Shown here: piece after piece, positions 1-7,866 of the stretch
How positions within the stretch are numbered: position 1 is the stretch's first letter
Layout: each line of letters begins with the position of its first letter
Assembly: GCF_026420845.1 (NCBI RefSeq)
Contig: NZ_JAOWCB010000008.1
Span: 124,001 to 188,000, forward strand
DNA length: 64,000 bases
Source of the DNA: Streptomyces sp. PR69
GTDB lineage: Bacteria; Actinomycetota; Actinomycetes; Streptomycetales; Streptomycetaceae
Reading direction: 5' to 3'
Notes under the pieces: generated by a model
The model's database searches: none
What the model was told of the DNA's origin: nothing
What the model saw: only the letters and a program-made list of their open reading frames with translations
Made by a program: the position numbers and the translations under genes

Positions 1-27
1 TCTGTCCGGCGGAGGCTGCCGGACAGA
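1..27. terminator. Hairpin terminator at the window edge
   Basis: TCTGTCCGGC (1-10) pairs perfectly with GCCGGACAGA (18-27) around a 7-nt loop. There is no T-run. A factor-independent GC hairpin of this kind is typical at Streptomyces gene ends; the gene it would serve lies outside the window. Confidence 0.5.
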
Positions 28-336
28 CCCTGGTCCCGAGGAAGGCTCAGCGCTTCAGCGTGAAGGTGAAGTCGCCGGAGAGCTTGACGGTCAGCCGGAC
101 CACCAGCCTCAAACAGCGGCGCATCGCCGTATGCGAGGCCTCGGATCGTCGGCGCTCTTGAGCGTAAAGAGAGCGAGAAGCAGCGCAACAATCGGTCGCA
201 AATTCGATATTGAGTTGTTCGGTTTCGGGTCGTTGGCAAAATTCGCACGGCAGTTGCGCCGAAGGCGCAGCCCTCGGAAGGATGGAAAATCCGGCAGCGA
301 CAGGAGCCGCCGCCGGGCGTATCAGGGGGGTCTGGG
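1..336. other. Gene-free left edge, promoter region of the kinase gene
   Basis: No convincing gene. A perfect 10-bp inverted repeat with a 7-nt loop (positions 1-10 and 18-27) looks like the terminator of a gene outside the window. Bases about 160-260 are clearly less G+C-rich than the surroundings and are the likely promoter zone for the kinase gene. On the minus strand, the peptide ending at 47 has a plausible C-terminus (…LSGDFTFTLKR), which could be the tail of a decayed gene, but the upstream part of that frame is not protein-like. Confidence 0.5.
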
Positions 337-2778
337 GTGGGGGCATTCGAGCCGTTGGGGGCAACTGATCCGCGGCAGCTGGGCCGGTACCGGATCGTGG
401 CGCGCCTGGGCGCGGGCGGTATGGGGTGGGTGTATCTCGGCCGGTCACCCGGTGGACGTTCCGTTGCGGTGAAAGTGATCCGCCCAGAACTGGCGGTGGA
501 CCGCGAGTTCCGGCGTCGGTTCGCCCAGGAAGTCAGCGCCGCGCGCCGGGTGAACGGGATCTTCACGGCCGGAGTTGTGGACGCCGACCCGGAGGGCTCT
601 CCGGCCTGGCTGGCGACCGTGTACGTACCGGGAATGTCGTTGGGCAGCGTGGTCGCCGCCCACGGGCCGTGGCCGCAGCAGTCGGCGCTTGCACTGGGCG
701 CCGGGCTTGCTGAGGCGCTGGAGGCGATCCACGCCGAGGGGCTGGTGCACCGGGATCTGAAGCCGTCCAATGTGCTGTTGGCGATGGACGGGCCGCGTTT
801 GATCGACTTCGGGATCTCGATGGCGGTCGAGGCCACGGCGCTGACTCAGACCGGTGTGGTTGTGGGCACCCCGGGGTTCATGTCCCCGGAGCAGGTCACC
901 GGCAGGCTGGTGGGGCCGCCGAGTGACGTGTTCTCGCTGGGGGTGCTGCTGGCGTTCACCGCCACCGGAATCGGGCCCTTCGGGGAGGGCGCGGCGCACA
1001 CCATGAACTTCCGCGTGGTGTACGAGGAACCGGAGCTGGGGCAGTTGCCCGACGCCCTGCGGGACGTGGTCCGCCGGTGCCTGGCCAAGGACCCCGAGCA
1101 GCGGCCCACCGTACCCGCCCTGCTGACCCGCCTGGCCGAAGCCGCCGGTGACAGCGGGCATACCGCTGTCGCGGAGAGCCTTGCCGGGTCCGACTGGCTG
1201 CCCGTTCCGGTCGCCCGAGCCCTGCGCACCCGCAGCGCCGCACCACAGCCCGCGACCCCGCCTGGGACGCCGGCCGTGGACGGGGGGCCGCCGGGGCCGT
1301 CGTCCAGCCAGGCCGGCTCGTCCAGCCAGGCCGGCTCGTCCAGCCAGGCCGGCTCGTCCAGCCAGGCCGGCTCGTCCAGCCAGGCCGGCTCGTCCAGCCA
1401 GGCCGGCCCGTCCGGCTCGCCCGGTCCCTCCGGCTCGTCCAGCCAGGCCGGTCCCTCCGGCTCGTCCGGTCCCTCCGGCTCGTCCGGCTCCGTTCCGGCG
1501 CCTACCGAGGCGCCCGGTGCACCGCCGCCGGGCGCCCCGCCTGTCGCGTTCCATCAGCAGCCCACCCGGACCGCCGTACAGCCCAGCACCACGCCGGACC
1601 CAGACCCGGCTTCAGACCCGGCCGGGCTGTCCCGGCGCCGCACCGTGCTCGGCCTGGCGGGGATCACCGCTGCCGTCGCCGGGTTGAGCTTCGCTGGCTG
1701 GAAGCTCAGCGACGCCACAGGCGAGGAGTCCCCCAGCCGCTCCGCCCGCTCCGGCCGCTCCGGCCAGCGATCGCCCTCCTCGCCCGCCCCCACCCCATCC
1801 CGGAACGTGCGTCTCTCCCAGAGCGGCGAGGAGCGCTGGCAGTTCACCACGGAAGGGCCGGTGTGGTCGTCGCCCGCGGTGTACCGGGGAGTGGTGTACG
1901 TCGGCAGCGACGACAAGCGGGTGTATGCCGTCGACGCCGCTACCGGCAGGCAGCGGTGGCGCTACCGGACCAGCGGCACGATCCGTTCCTCCCCGACCGT
2001 GGCGAACGGCGTTGTGTACGTCGGCAGCCACAACGGCTACCTGTACGCGTTCGACGCCGACACCGGCAGCCGGCGCTGGCGGTTCCGCACGGGTGGCGCG
2101 GTGCGGCTGTCCCCCACGGTAGCCAATGGCGTGGTGTACGTCGGCAGCGACGACAAGTGGGTGTACGCCGTCAACGCCACCTCCGGCAAGCGGCGGTGGA
2201 GATTCGGGAAGAGCCAGGCGAAGAACTCGTCACCGGTGGTGACCGACGGTGTGGTGTACGTCGGCTCCGGCAGCACCCTGGTCGCCCTGGACGCCCGCAC
2301 CGGTACGAGGAAGTGGGGGTACACGACCGGCGGCCCGGTCCGCACCGCCCCCGCGGTGGCGGCCGGGACGGTCTACGTCGGCAGCGACGACGGCCGCCTG
2401 CACGCGGTGGACGCCTCCACTGGCAAGGTGCGGTGGCGCTACCGTACCGGCGGTCCGGTCCGTTCCTCGCCTGCCGTGGTGAGCGGCACGGTCTACGTCG
2501 GCAGCGACGACAAGCGGGTGTATGCCGTCAACGCCTTTACCGGCAGGGAGCGGTGGCGCTACCGGACCAGCGGCACGATCCGTTCCTCCCCGACCGTGGC
2601 GAACGGCGTTGTGTACGTCGGCAGCTACAACCGGTACCTGTACGCGTTCGACGCCGACACCGGCAGTCGGCGCTGGCGGTTCCGCGCCGACCAGAGGGTG
2701 CACTCGTCGCCCGCAGTGGCGGGCGGTCTGGTTCACCTCGGTACTCTCGGCGGTCGTCTCTACGCCGTGTCCGGGTAG
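337..2778 (+). CDS. Transmembrane Ser/Thr protein kinase with PQQ-type beta-propeller
   Basis: Eukaryotic-type (PknB-like) kinase of 813 aa. The N-terminal kinase domain (about 18-270) has the glycine loop LGAGGMGWVY, lysine K46 in VAVKV, the catalytic HRDLKPSN loop starting at H138 and metal-binding D157 in IDFG, so it should be active. A Pro/Ala/Ser/Gly linker contains six SSQAGS repeats. One membrane segment (about 433-456) follows. The C-terminal part (about 490-813) consists of PQQ/WD-like blades of about 40 aa with the recurring signatures VVYVGS…YAVDA and G…RWRYRT, expected outside the cell as a sensor. The GTG start at 337 follows the purine-rich aggggggt. Blades around residues 521-584 and 720-783 are nearly identical at DNA level, pointing to recent internal duplication. 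The ligand and substrates are unknown. Confidence 0.93.
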   Translation: MGAFEPLGATDPRQLGRYRIVARLGAGGMGWVYLGRSPGGRSVAVKVIRPELAVDREFRRRFAQEVSAARRVNGIFTAGVVDADPEGSPAWLATVYVPGMSLGSVVAAHGPWPQQSALALGAGLAEALEAIHAEGLVHRDLKPSNVLLAMDGPRLIDFGISMAVEATALTQTGVVVGTPGFMSPEQVTGRLVGPPSDVFSLGVLLAFTATGIGPFGEGAAHTMNFRVVYEEPELGQLPDALRDVVRRCLAKDPEQRPTVPALLTRLAEAAGDSGHTAVAESLAGSDWLPVPVARALRTRSAAPQPATPPGTPAVDGGPPGPSSSQAGSSSQAGSSSQAGSSSQAGSSSQAGSSSQAGPSGSPGPSGSSSQAGPSGSSGPSGSSGSVPAPTEAPGAPPPGAPPVAFHQQPTRTAVQPSTTPDPDPASDPAGLSRRRTVLGLAGITAAVAGLSFAGWKLSDATGEESPSRSARSGRSGQRSPSSPAPTPSRNVRLSQSGEERWQFTTEGPVWSSPAVYRGVVYVGSDDKRVYAVDAATGRQRWRYRTSGTIRSSPTVANGVVYVGSHNGYLYAFDADTGSRRWRFRTGGAVRLSPTVANGVVYVGSDDKWVYAVNATSGKRRWRFGKSQAKNSSPVVTDGVVYVGSGSTLVALDARTGTRKWGYTTGGPVRTAPAVAAGTVYVGSDDGRLHAVDASTGKVRWRYRTGGPVRSSPAVVSGTVYVGSDDKRVYAVNAFTGRERWRYRTSGTIRSSPTVANGVVYVGSYNRYLYAFDADTGSRRWRFRADQRVHSSPAVAGGLVHLGTLGGRLYAVSG
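1303..1410 (+). repeat. 18-bp tandem repeat, six copies (SSQAGS linker)
   Basis: The unit tccagccaggccggctcg is repeated at 1303, 1321, 1339, 1357, 1375 and 1393; the last copy has a base change near its end and a further degenerate copy lies at 1438. All copies are in frame and encode SSQAGS in the kinase linker. Nearly perfect copies suggest recent slippage, so linker length probably varies between strains. Confidence 0.95.
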
Positions 2779-2860
2779 GGGGCCGGGCACATGCCCCTCG
2801 CGGTGGGCCAAGGGCTTGCTGGGAAGCAACACCCTGATTCCCAGATTCCCTGATTCCCTG

Positions 2861-2879
2861 CAAGTCCTTGGCGGACTTG
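2861..2879. terminator. Small hairpin between convergent genes
   Basis: CAAGTCC (2861-2867) pairs with GGACTTG (2873-2879) around 5 nt, 80 bp after the kinase stop and before the end of the opposing SRPBCC gene. It has no T-tract, so terminator function is only suggested. Short repeats of gattccc(tg) lie just upstream. Confidence 0.4.
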
Positions 2880-2942
2880 GTTCGGCAGCACGGGCAATGG
2901 CGCACAGCGGCGCTGTTCCACTGGTCTTCGAGCGCCTTATCT

Positions 2943-3416
2943 CTAGCGCTGCCGCCGTGCCTCCGCGCCGGAGGCGGCCGCGGTTGCGGTCAGCGCGGTG
3001 TCGGCGGCGTCGAGGATGTTGCGGAAGGTGCGGGTGATGATCGGCCGCGCCAGACGCCGGGTGAGCAGCGGGCCGAGCACCGGGACGGGGATCTCGGCGC
3101 GGGTGGTCCAGCGCACCCGGGTGCCGCCGTCGACCTCGGTGAACGTCATCCGGCCACGTTCGTGACGGGACGGCGGCAGGCTGCGCTCGACGACGTACTC
3201 GGTGGCGTACGGCGGGTCGTAGTGGGTGATGCGCTCCCGGAACCAGCCGATCAGCCACAGGTGGTTGCGCACCGCGCCCACTCCGTACGGCGCGGACTCG
3301 CCCCGCCGGTCCAGGCGGCAGCGCACCACGAGCGGCGAGCGCGTGTAGTTGGCCGTTGTCGTGAGCCAGGCGAACACATCCTCGATCGGGGCGTCGATGA
3401 CGCGTTCCACGGTCAT
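2943..3416 (-). CDS. SRPBCC family protein (polyketide cyclase/dehydrase-like)
   Basis: A 157-aa protein with the START/SRPBCC fold pattern. It opens with TVERVIDAPIEDVFAWLTT, typical of strand 1 and helix 1, has a central …GRMTFTEVDGGTRVRWTTR hairpin, and ends in a long C-terminal helix (TRTFRNILDAADTAL). Such proteins form a hydrophobic ligand pocket; the ligand cannot be read from sequence. The ATG start overlaps the stop of the sigma-factor gene by 4 nt (ATGA), so the two are translationally coupled. ECF41 sigma genes are usually linked to carboxymuconolactone decarboxylase, oxidoreductase or epimerase genes; an SRPBCC protein in that place suggests it belongs to the sigma factor's regulon. 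Confidence 0.85.
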   Translation of the reverse strand: MTVERVIDAPIEDVFAWLTTTANYTRSPLVVRCRLDRRGESAPYGVGAVRNHLWLIGWFRERITHYDPPYATEYVVERSLPPSRHERGRMTFTEVDGGTRVRWTTRAEIPVPVLGPLLTRRLARPIITRTFRNILDAADTALTATAAASGAEARRQR

Positions 3417-4318
3417 GGTTTCCACAGCGGGTGGCCTCCTCTGTCGAGTGGGAGCACCGTCTCGGCGCGGTGCAGCTTGTCCGGGTTGCGGATGCCGTAG
3501 AGGCCGGTGATCCGGCCGTCGTGGATCTCGAAGGCGACCAGCCAGTCGAGTTCGCCGCCGGTGACGAACCGCGCCGCGGGCATGCCGTTGTACGTGGCCT
3601 GCTCGATACGGGTCTCCGCGGTCGTGGTGCGGAGCCCGCGGAGTACGCGCAGGACGAACCGGGCGACGTCGGCGCGGCCGGTGATCGGACGGCGGGCGGC
3701 GACGGCTTTCCCGCCGCCGTCGGAGAACTGCACGGCACCGGGTGCCAGCAGGTCCATCAGCGTCTGTAGTTCGCCGGTCCTCGCCGCGTGCATAAAACGC
3801 TGGACGACCTTCCGGGTGGCGGCGGAATCGGGCTCGAAGCGGCGACGCCGCGCATGAACGTGCCGGCGGGCGCGGTGGGCGATCTGCCGTACGGCGGTCT
3901 CGGTCTTGCCGACCGACGCCGCGATCTCGCCATGGGGGTAGCCGAACACGTCGTGCAGCAGGAACACCGCGCGCTCGGTCGGGTTGAGCGTTTCCAGGAC
4001 GAGCATCATGGCCATCGACACCGACTCGGCCAGAATCGCGTCGTCGCTGACCTCGGGCGCGGTGCGGATCGGCTCGGGCAGCCAGGTGCCCACGTACTCC
4101 TCGCGCCGTGCCCTGACCGCCCGCAGATGGTTGAGGGCCTGCCGGGTCACCGTGCGGACCAGATACGCGCGCGGATGCTCGACCGCCGCCGGGTCGACGG
4201 CCCTCCACCGCAGATAGCTCTCCTGCAGCACATCCTCGGCGTCGGCGGCGCTGCCCAGCATCTCGTAGGCGATGGTGAACAGCAGCGGGCGGTGTTCGGT
4301 GAAGGCGTCCTCAGCCAT
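3413..4318 (-). CDS. ECF41-type RNA polymerase sigma factor with SnoaL-like tail (SigJ-like)
   Basis: A 301-aa sigma-70 protein. Region 2 begins at FTEHRPLLFTIAYEMLGSAADAED; region 4 (LNPTERAVFLLHDVFGYPHGEIA) has the HTH used for -35 recognition. The C-terminal ~110 residues form a SnoaL/NTF2-like domain (MHAARTGELQTLMDLLAPGAV) carrying the DGGGK motif near residue 200, the hallmark of ECF41, where the tail regulates the sigma factor in place of a separate anti-sigma. The ATG at 4318 was chosen because family members begin close before the region-2 helix; an upstream ATG would add 17 unrelated residues. It is first in a coupled pair with the SRPBCC gene and divergent from the exported-protein gene. 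Genus-wide function is not established. Confidence 0.9.
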   Translation of the reverse strand: MAEDAFTEHRPLLFTIAYEMLGSAADAEDVLQESYLRWRAVDPAAVEHPRAYLVRTVTRQALNHLRAVRARREEYVGTWLPEPIRTAPEVSDDAILAESVSMAMMLVLETLNPTERAVFLLHDVFGYPHGEIAASVGKTETAVRQIAHRARRHVHARRRRFEPDSAATRKVVQRFMHAARTGELQTLMDLLAPGAVQFSDGGGKAVAARRPITGRADVARFVLRVLRGLRTTTAETRIEQATYNGMPAARFVTGGELDWLVAFEIHDGRITGLYGIRNPDKLHRAETVLPLDRGGHPLWKP

Positions 4319-4481
4319 GACATGCCATCCCCACGTGCGGCTCCTCTCGTCGGCTGCCCATCGAGACACCCCGCACCGGCCAACCGTGACAGTGCGCTGC
4401 TGTGATTCGCTTCACAAGGACGGGGTGCGGAAGGTGTCCGGCAGACTGTGACCGGCCTGCGAGACACGGAGAGAGGGAGCC

Positions 4482-5816
4482 ATGTGGGGTGGCGGGGCGG
4501 CGGGGCGGGGGCTTCTGGCAGCGCTCTGCGGGGTCGTGGCGCTCGGGCTGCTGGCCGCCGCCGGGCCCGTGGAGGCGCGGGCGCGCACGGACGGGCAGGA
4601 GGACGGAGCGGCCGCGTACCGGACGGACCCGGAGGCCCAGCCCGTACGCGGCGGGACCTCCAGCGACCAGGGTCCGCCGCTCGTTCCCGGAGGGACGTAC
4701 ACGGACCGCATCGGCAAGGGCGAGAAGAAGTTCTACCGCGTCCGGCTCGACGATGTCTCCGACGCGTATGCCTCGGCCGTGCTCGCACCTCCGCCCCGCA
4801 GCGAGATCGACTTCTCGGACGGCATTCGGATCTCGCTGCAGTCCCGGGACGGCGCCCACTGCGGCCTGAGCAATGACGTCACCTTCAGCGGCGGCTCCGC
4901 CAGGCCCATCGGCGACTATGTCAGCCGGCTGATCGGCCGGGGGCGTGCGTGCCAGGGCACCGGGGACTATGTCTACGCGGTGGAGTGGATCGGCCCGGGC
5001 CCCGGCGGGCCGGGGCCCGAGGGGTGGCCGATCGAACTCCGCGTCGTCGCGGAGCCCGGGCTGAAGCCGGGGGCGGCGGTTCCGCCGGCGCCGTCCACCT
5101 GGAGTACGCAGGTCCCGCGGCGGACCCCCGCCAGGGCGGAGATCGTCCAGGGCGGCACGGGCTTCAACGACGCGGCGACCGTCGACAGCGGTGCGTGGCA
5201 CGATGAACTGTCCCCCGGGGAGAGCCGGTTCTACCGGGTGCCCGTCACATGGGGGCAACAGCTCTTCGTCGACGCGGAGTTCGCCGAGCCCCGGGAACGC
5301 CGAGTCTTCGTGCCGGGCGGCGGCATGCGGGTTGCCCTGTTCAACACCGCGCGCGGTTTCGTCCGCAGCGCGGAGGCGAAGTACACGGGCAAGCCGACCG
5401 CCATCGCGTTCGGCACGGCCCCGGCCGCGTACGGGAACCGGAGGGAGGCCGCCGACGCCGCCGCCGGGGCGATGCGGTTCTCCGGCTGGTACTACGTGCG
5501 CGTCAGCCTCGACGCCACGGCGCAGAACCCGGTCCCGGTGACCCTGCACCTCACGGTCGCGGGCGACCCGCAGCCCGGTCCCGACTACGACGGCGACCCG
5601 CAGGCGTCGGGCCTCGGCGCGCCGGGCGACGGCCGGGCCGCCGACGGGGCGATGGGCTCGCCCCTCCTCATGCGCTCGCTCGCCGTCGCCGGCATCGGCA
5701 CGGGAACGGCGCTGCTGCTGTTCCTGGCGGTGTGGGCGGCGGCAGCCCGTCGCCGGGCGGCGCGGGGGGATGCTTCTGCGGGTGTCAGAGCAGGTGGTCC
5801 GCCTTGCCCGCCTTGA
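4482..5816 (+). CDS. Exported, C-terminally membrane-anchored protein of unknown function
   Basis: A 444-aa protein I do not recognise as a named family. It has a signal peptide (AGRGLLAALCGVVALGLLAAAG, cleavage likely after VEARA), two similar extracellular modules each introduced by a 'gG(T/S)…D…L.pGe..FYRV' pattern (about 67-190 and 225-360), and one C-terminal membrane helix (SLAVAGIGTGTALLLFLAVWAAAA) followed by basic residues. The two FYRV modules look like duplicated beta-sandwich domains. The ATG at 4482 follows gagagaggga. It runs divergently from the sigma factor gene, and its 3' end overlaps the convergent small gene by 32 bp. In other Streptomyces I associate similar proteins with von Willebrand A-domain neighbours, but none is present here. 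Confidence 0.75.
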   Translation: MWGGGAAGRGLLAALCGVVALGLLAAAGPVEARARTDGQEDGAAAYRTDPEAQPVRGGTSSDQGPPLVPGGTYTDRIGKGEKKFYRVRLDDVSDAYASAVLAPPPRSEIDFSDGIRISLQSRDGAHCGLSNDVTFSGGSARPIGDYVSRLIGRGRACQGTGDYVYAVEWIGPGPGGPGPEGWPIELRVVAEPGLKPGAAVPPAPSTWSTQVPRRTPARAEIVQGGTGFNDAATVDSGAWHDELSPGESRFYRVPVTWGQQLFVDAEFAEPRERRVFVPGGGMRVALFNTARGFVRSAEAKYTGKPTAIAFGTAPAAYGNRREAADAAAGAMRFSGWYYVRVSLDATAQNPVPVTLHLTVAGDPQPGPDYDGDPQASGLGAPGDGRAADGAMGSPLLMRSLAVAGIGTGTALLLFLAVWAAAARRRAARGDASAGVRAGGPPCPP

Positions 5817-5976
5817 TGTCGCGTATCAGGTTCCGCAGGGCGTCGATGCTGTCGGTGACGTATCTGTCCTCCGCGCCGAGCGTGGCTATGTAGCCGTTGC
5901 CGTCGGCGTCCGTCCCCAGGCGGAAACAAGAGTTGCCCTCCCCGCACAGGGGGTCTTCCCAAATGATGTCCGGCAT
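5785..5976 (-). CDS. Small DUF397-like protein, partner of the XRE regulator
   Basis: A 63-aa acidic protein (W6, C11 and C17 near the N-terminus; ending …LRNLIRDIKAGKADHLL). Its size, its position 11 bp after the DUF5753 regulator and its overall plan (early Trp, 'cysteine plus beta hairpin', amphipathic C-terminal helix ending like …AGEF) match DUF397 partners of WhiJ-type regulators, but identity to the typical DUF397 core is weak. In the whiJ/abaA-type clusters, such proteins are thought to modulate the DNA-binding protein. Its last codons overlap the convergent exported-protein gene. Confidence 0.7.
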   Translation of the reverse strand: MPDIIWEDPLCGEGNSCFRLGTDADGNGYIATLGAEDRYVTDSIDALRNLIRDIKAGKADHLL

Positions 5977-5987
5977 GGATCAGCCCT

Positions 5988-6839
5988 TCAGAGGTCGCGC
6001 GCAATGGTGCGGATGAAGTCGCGTGTATCGCCGGGGGAGAGTGCGATCCGCTCCATCCAGTCCAGATGGGCACGGTACTTCGCCAACTGCGACTCCCTGT
6101 AGAGGAAATCAGGGCCGTGCGAGTTGTCGATCTGTACGGTGTCGAGGGCCCGCGTCGGTCCGTCGGCGTACACGACAGTCTGCCCGGCGCCGGGGAAGCC
6201 GCCCGCTGCGAAGGGCAGAGCGAGCAGCGTGATGTTGTCCTGCTCGGACTTCTTCAGCAAGTGCTCAAGCTGGGCGCGCGCCACTCCGGGACCGCCGAAC
6301 TGCATGCGCAGTGCAGCCTCGTGGACGATTGCCGTGTACGAGGGAGCGGCCGGCCCGTCGAGGATCGCCTGTCGCTCGACTCGATGCGCAAGCCTCAGCG
6401 CGACGTCGGATTCGGGCAGCCGGGGGATCACGATGCGGAAGAGCGCAAGTGCGTGGTCCGAGGTCTGAAGCAGTCCGGGAATGTGTATAAGGTGCGCAGC
6501 TCGCATGCTGACTGCCGAGGCTTCGAGTTCGGCGATGTCCAAGAGGGCTTGGGGGAGCATCCCCCGGTACCGGTCCCACCAGCCACGCCTGTTGGGCCGG
6601 GCCATGTCCACAAGCGCATCGACGAAGTGCTCGTCTGCACACCCGCACGCGGCGGCAAGCGAGCGCAGCCGCTCCTCGCTGATCGCGCGTATGCCCTGCT
6701 CGATGTTGGAGATCTTGGACCGGTCGACACCGAGGAGAGCTGCCGCGGCCTCCGCTGAGACGTTCGCCGCCATGCGCATCTTGCGCAGTTCGGCTCCCAG
6801 TCGCTTCTGACGCTCCGTGGGTGACGTCCTCGCTGCCAT
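5988..6839 (-). CDS. WhiJ-like XRE-family transcriptional regulator (HTH + DUF5753)
   Basis: A 283-aa protein. An N-terminal HTH_31/XRE domain (about 10-70: LGAELRKMRMAANVSAEAAAALLGVDRSKISNIE, split here by its two helices) is followed by the DUF5753 domain (about 95-275) with the characteristic 'E..A..v..fe...iPGLLQT' segment, seen as HIPGLLQTSDHAL, and HEAALRMQFGG. The ATG at 6839 has a gagagg ribosome site. The family includes WhiJ of S. coelicolor and controls development or antibiotic production together with a small DUF397 protein and a HATPase; both partner types flank this gene. The 286-bp region upstream is shared with the divergent HATPase-like gene. Confidence 0.9.
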   Translation of the reverse strand: MAARTSPTERQKRLGAELRKMRMAANVSAEAAAALLGVDRSKISNIEQGIRAISEERLRSLAAACGCADEHFVDALVDMARPNRRGWWDRYRGMLPQALLDIAELEASAVSMRAAHLIHIPGLLQTSDHALALFRIVIPRLPESDVALRLAHRVERQAILDGPAAPSYTAIVHEAALRMQFGGPGVARAQLEHLLKKSEQDNITLLALPFAAGGFPGAGQTVVYADGPTRALDTVQIDNSHGPDFLYRESQLAKYRAHLDWMERIALSPGDTRDFIRTIARDL

Positions 6840-7125
6840 GCCGGTCCTCTCTGCGCGCGGTCGATTGCAGTGTGCCGTGTGTGCGTGCGATACACCCACG
6901 AAAGGGCTTAAGTTTCCCTGAGGTGGGGCAAATTTGGCCCGCATGGCTCTACGGTAGGTAATGCGGCGCTCACCGACATGAGACGGAAGCGCATCACGCG
7001 GTCCCGCCCGCACGCTCCTTCCCTGGGAGGGGCCGGTCCGCGTCAGGGAGACAGGCCACCGCTCAACCGCGCGCCGCGGCGTCCGCAGTCGAACAGAACC
7101 GTCCGCCTCCTCCAGGGAGTTCGCC

Positions 7126-7467
7126 ATGCCGCTGATCCGACCCATCCGCTGCCCCGCCGCACCCCTTATCGCGCGGGCGCCCCAGACGCCCCGGCCCGCC
7201 GGGCTGGCGTGCAGCATCACCGTGCCCGGGGAGCCGCACAGCGCGGCCATCGTGCGGCACCCACGGCATCGCGATCCGGACGCGGTGAGCGTCTGCGAGG
7301 AGCGGCGGCGCAGGTCGCTATGGCTGCTGGACGCCATGGCCGAGGAGCACGGCGGCGACTGGGGGATGGAGGAGGCGCATCCGCCGCACCGGGGGACCAA
7401 GTCGTGGGCGCTGCTGCCGTGTGAGGGCTTTGCGGTACGCCGTACGAGGAGCGGGCCCGCCCGCTGA
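7126..7467 (+). CDS. Internally shortened HATPase-like (RsbW-type) protein
   Basis: A 113-aa protein. The start (PLIRPIRCPAAPLI…CSITVPGEPHSAAIVRH) and the end (RRRSLWLLDAMAEEHGGDWG…GTKSWALLP) match the two ends of the ~150-170-aa ATP-binding proteins that accompany WhiJ-type regulators. The middle, which would hold the N-box helix (…SELLAC/NA…) and the first ATP-lid motifs, is missing: 'AAIVRHPRHRDP' jumps from the N-terminal helix straight to the region before the last helix. The reading frame stays open across the junction and a good gggag site precedes ATG 7126, so it may still be expressed, but it should not bind ATP. Alternatively it is a pseudogene. Confidence 0.65.
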   Translation: MPLIRPIRCPAAPLIARAPQTPRPAGLACSITVPGEPHSAAIVRHPRHRDPDAVSVCEERRRRSLWLLDAMAEEHGGDWGMEEAHPPHRGTKSWALLPCEGFAVRRTRSGPAR

Positions 7468-7477
7468 GGAGGGTGCG

Positions 7478-7834
7478 TCACTGCTCGATCCAGACGCATA
7501 CCCCCACCCGCAGGCCCCACTCCGTCATCGCGCCCGCCTCCGACTCCAGGACGTGGCGGGCGCGCAGGCGCGGGCGGGTGAGGCGGCCGGGCGGCACGGT
7601 GTGCAGGTGCAGTACGCGCAACTCGCGGTCCAGGTAGGCGACATCAATCGGGAAGCGCATCCGGAAGGTGTGGACGCTGTTGCACGGCGTCAGCAGCATC
7701 GCCCCCTCGATGCCGTCGCGGCCCAGCAGGCCCCGCCGCCGGCGCGCGTATGTCGCCGCGATCTCCACCGGGACGGGGGAGGAGACGTCCGGGGTCCTCA
7801 GCAGGGCATGGTCAGTGCGCCATCGACGGGCCAT
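7478..7834 (-). CDS. DUF192 family protein
   Basis: A 118-aa DUF192 protein. The family core is clear: RRRGLLGRDGIEGAMLLTP, then the conserved HTFRMRFPIDVAYLD and the ESEAGAMTEWGLRVG ending. The fold is a small beta barrel; biochemical function is unknown, and members are often exported or sit next to pilus/secretion genes. ATG 7834 was preferred over GTG 7840 because the agg of gtagg is 10 nt away from it and only 4 nt from the GTG. It is divergent from the prepilin peptidase gene with about 30 bp between starts. Confidence 0.88.
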   Translation of the reverse strand: MARRWRTDHALLRTPDVSSPVPVEIAATYARRRRGLLGRDGIEGAMLLTPCNSVHTFRMRFPIDVAYLDRELRVLHLHTVPPGRLTRPRLRARHVLESEAGAMTEWGLRVGVCVWIEQ

Positions 7835-7866
7835 GGGCACGGAACCTACCCGCTAATCTCACCGCC

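Noticed and set aside
47..448. Minus-strand gene before the kinase
   Set aside because: Only the last ~20 residues look protein-like, the rest is compositional noise, and it overlaps the kinase start.
1303..1410. CRISPR array
   Set aside because: Units are contiguous 18-bp in-frame coding repeats without spacers.
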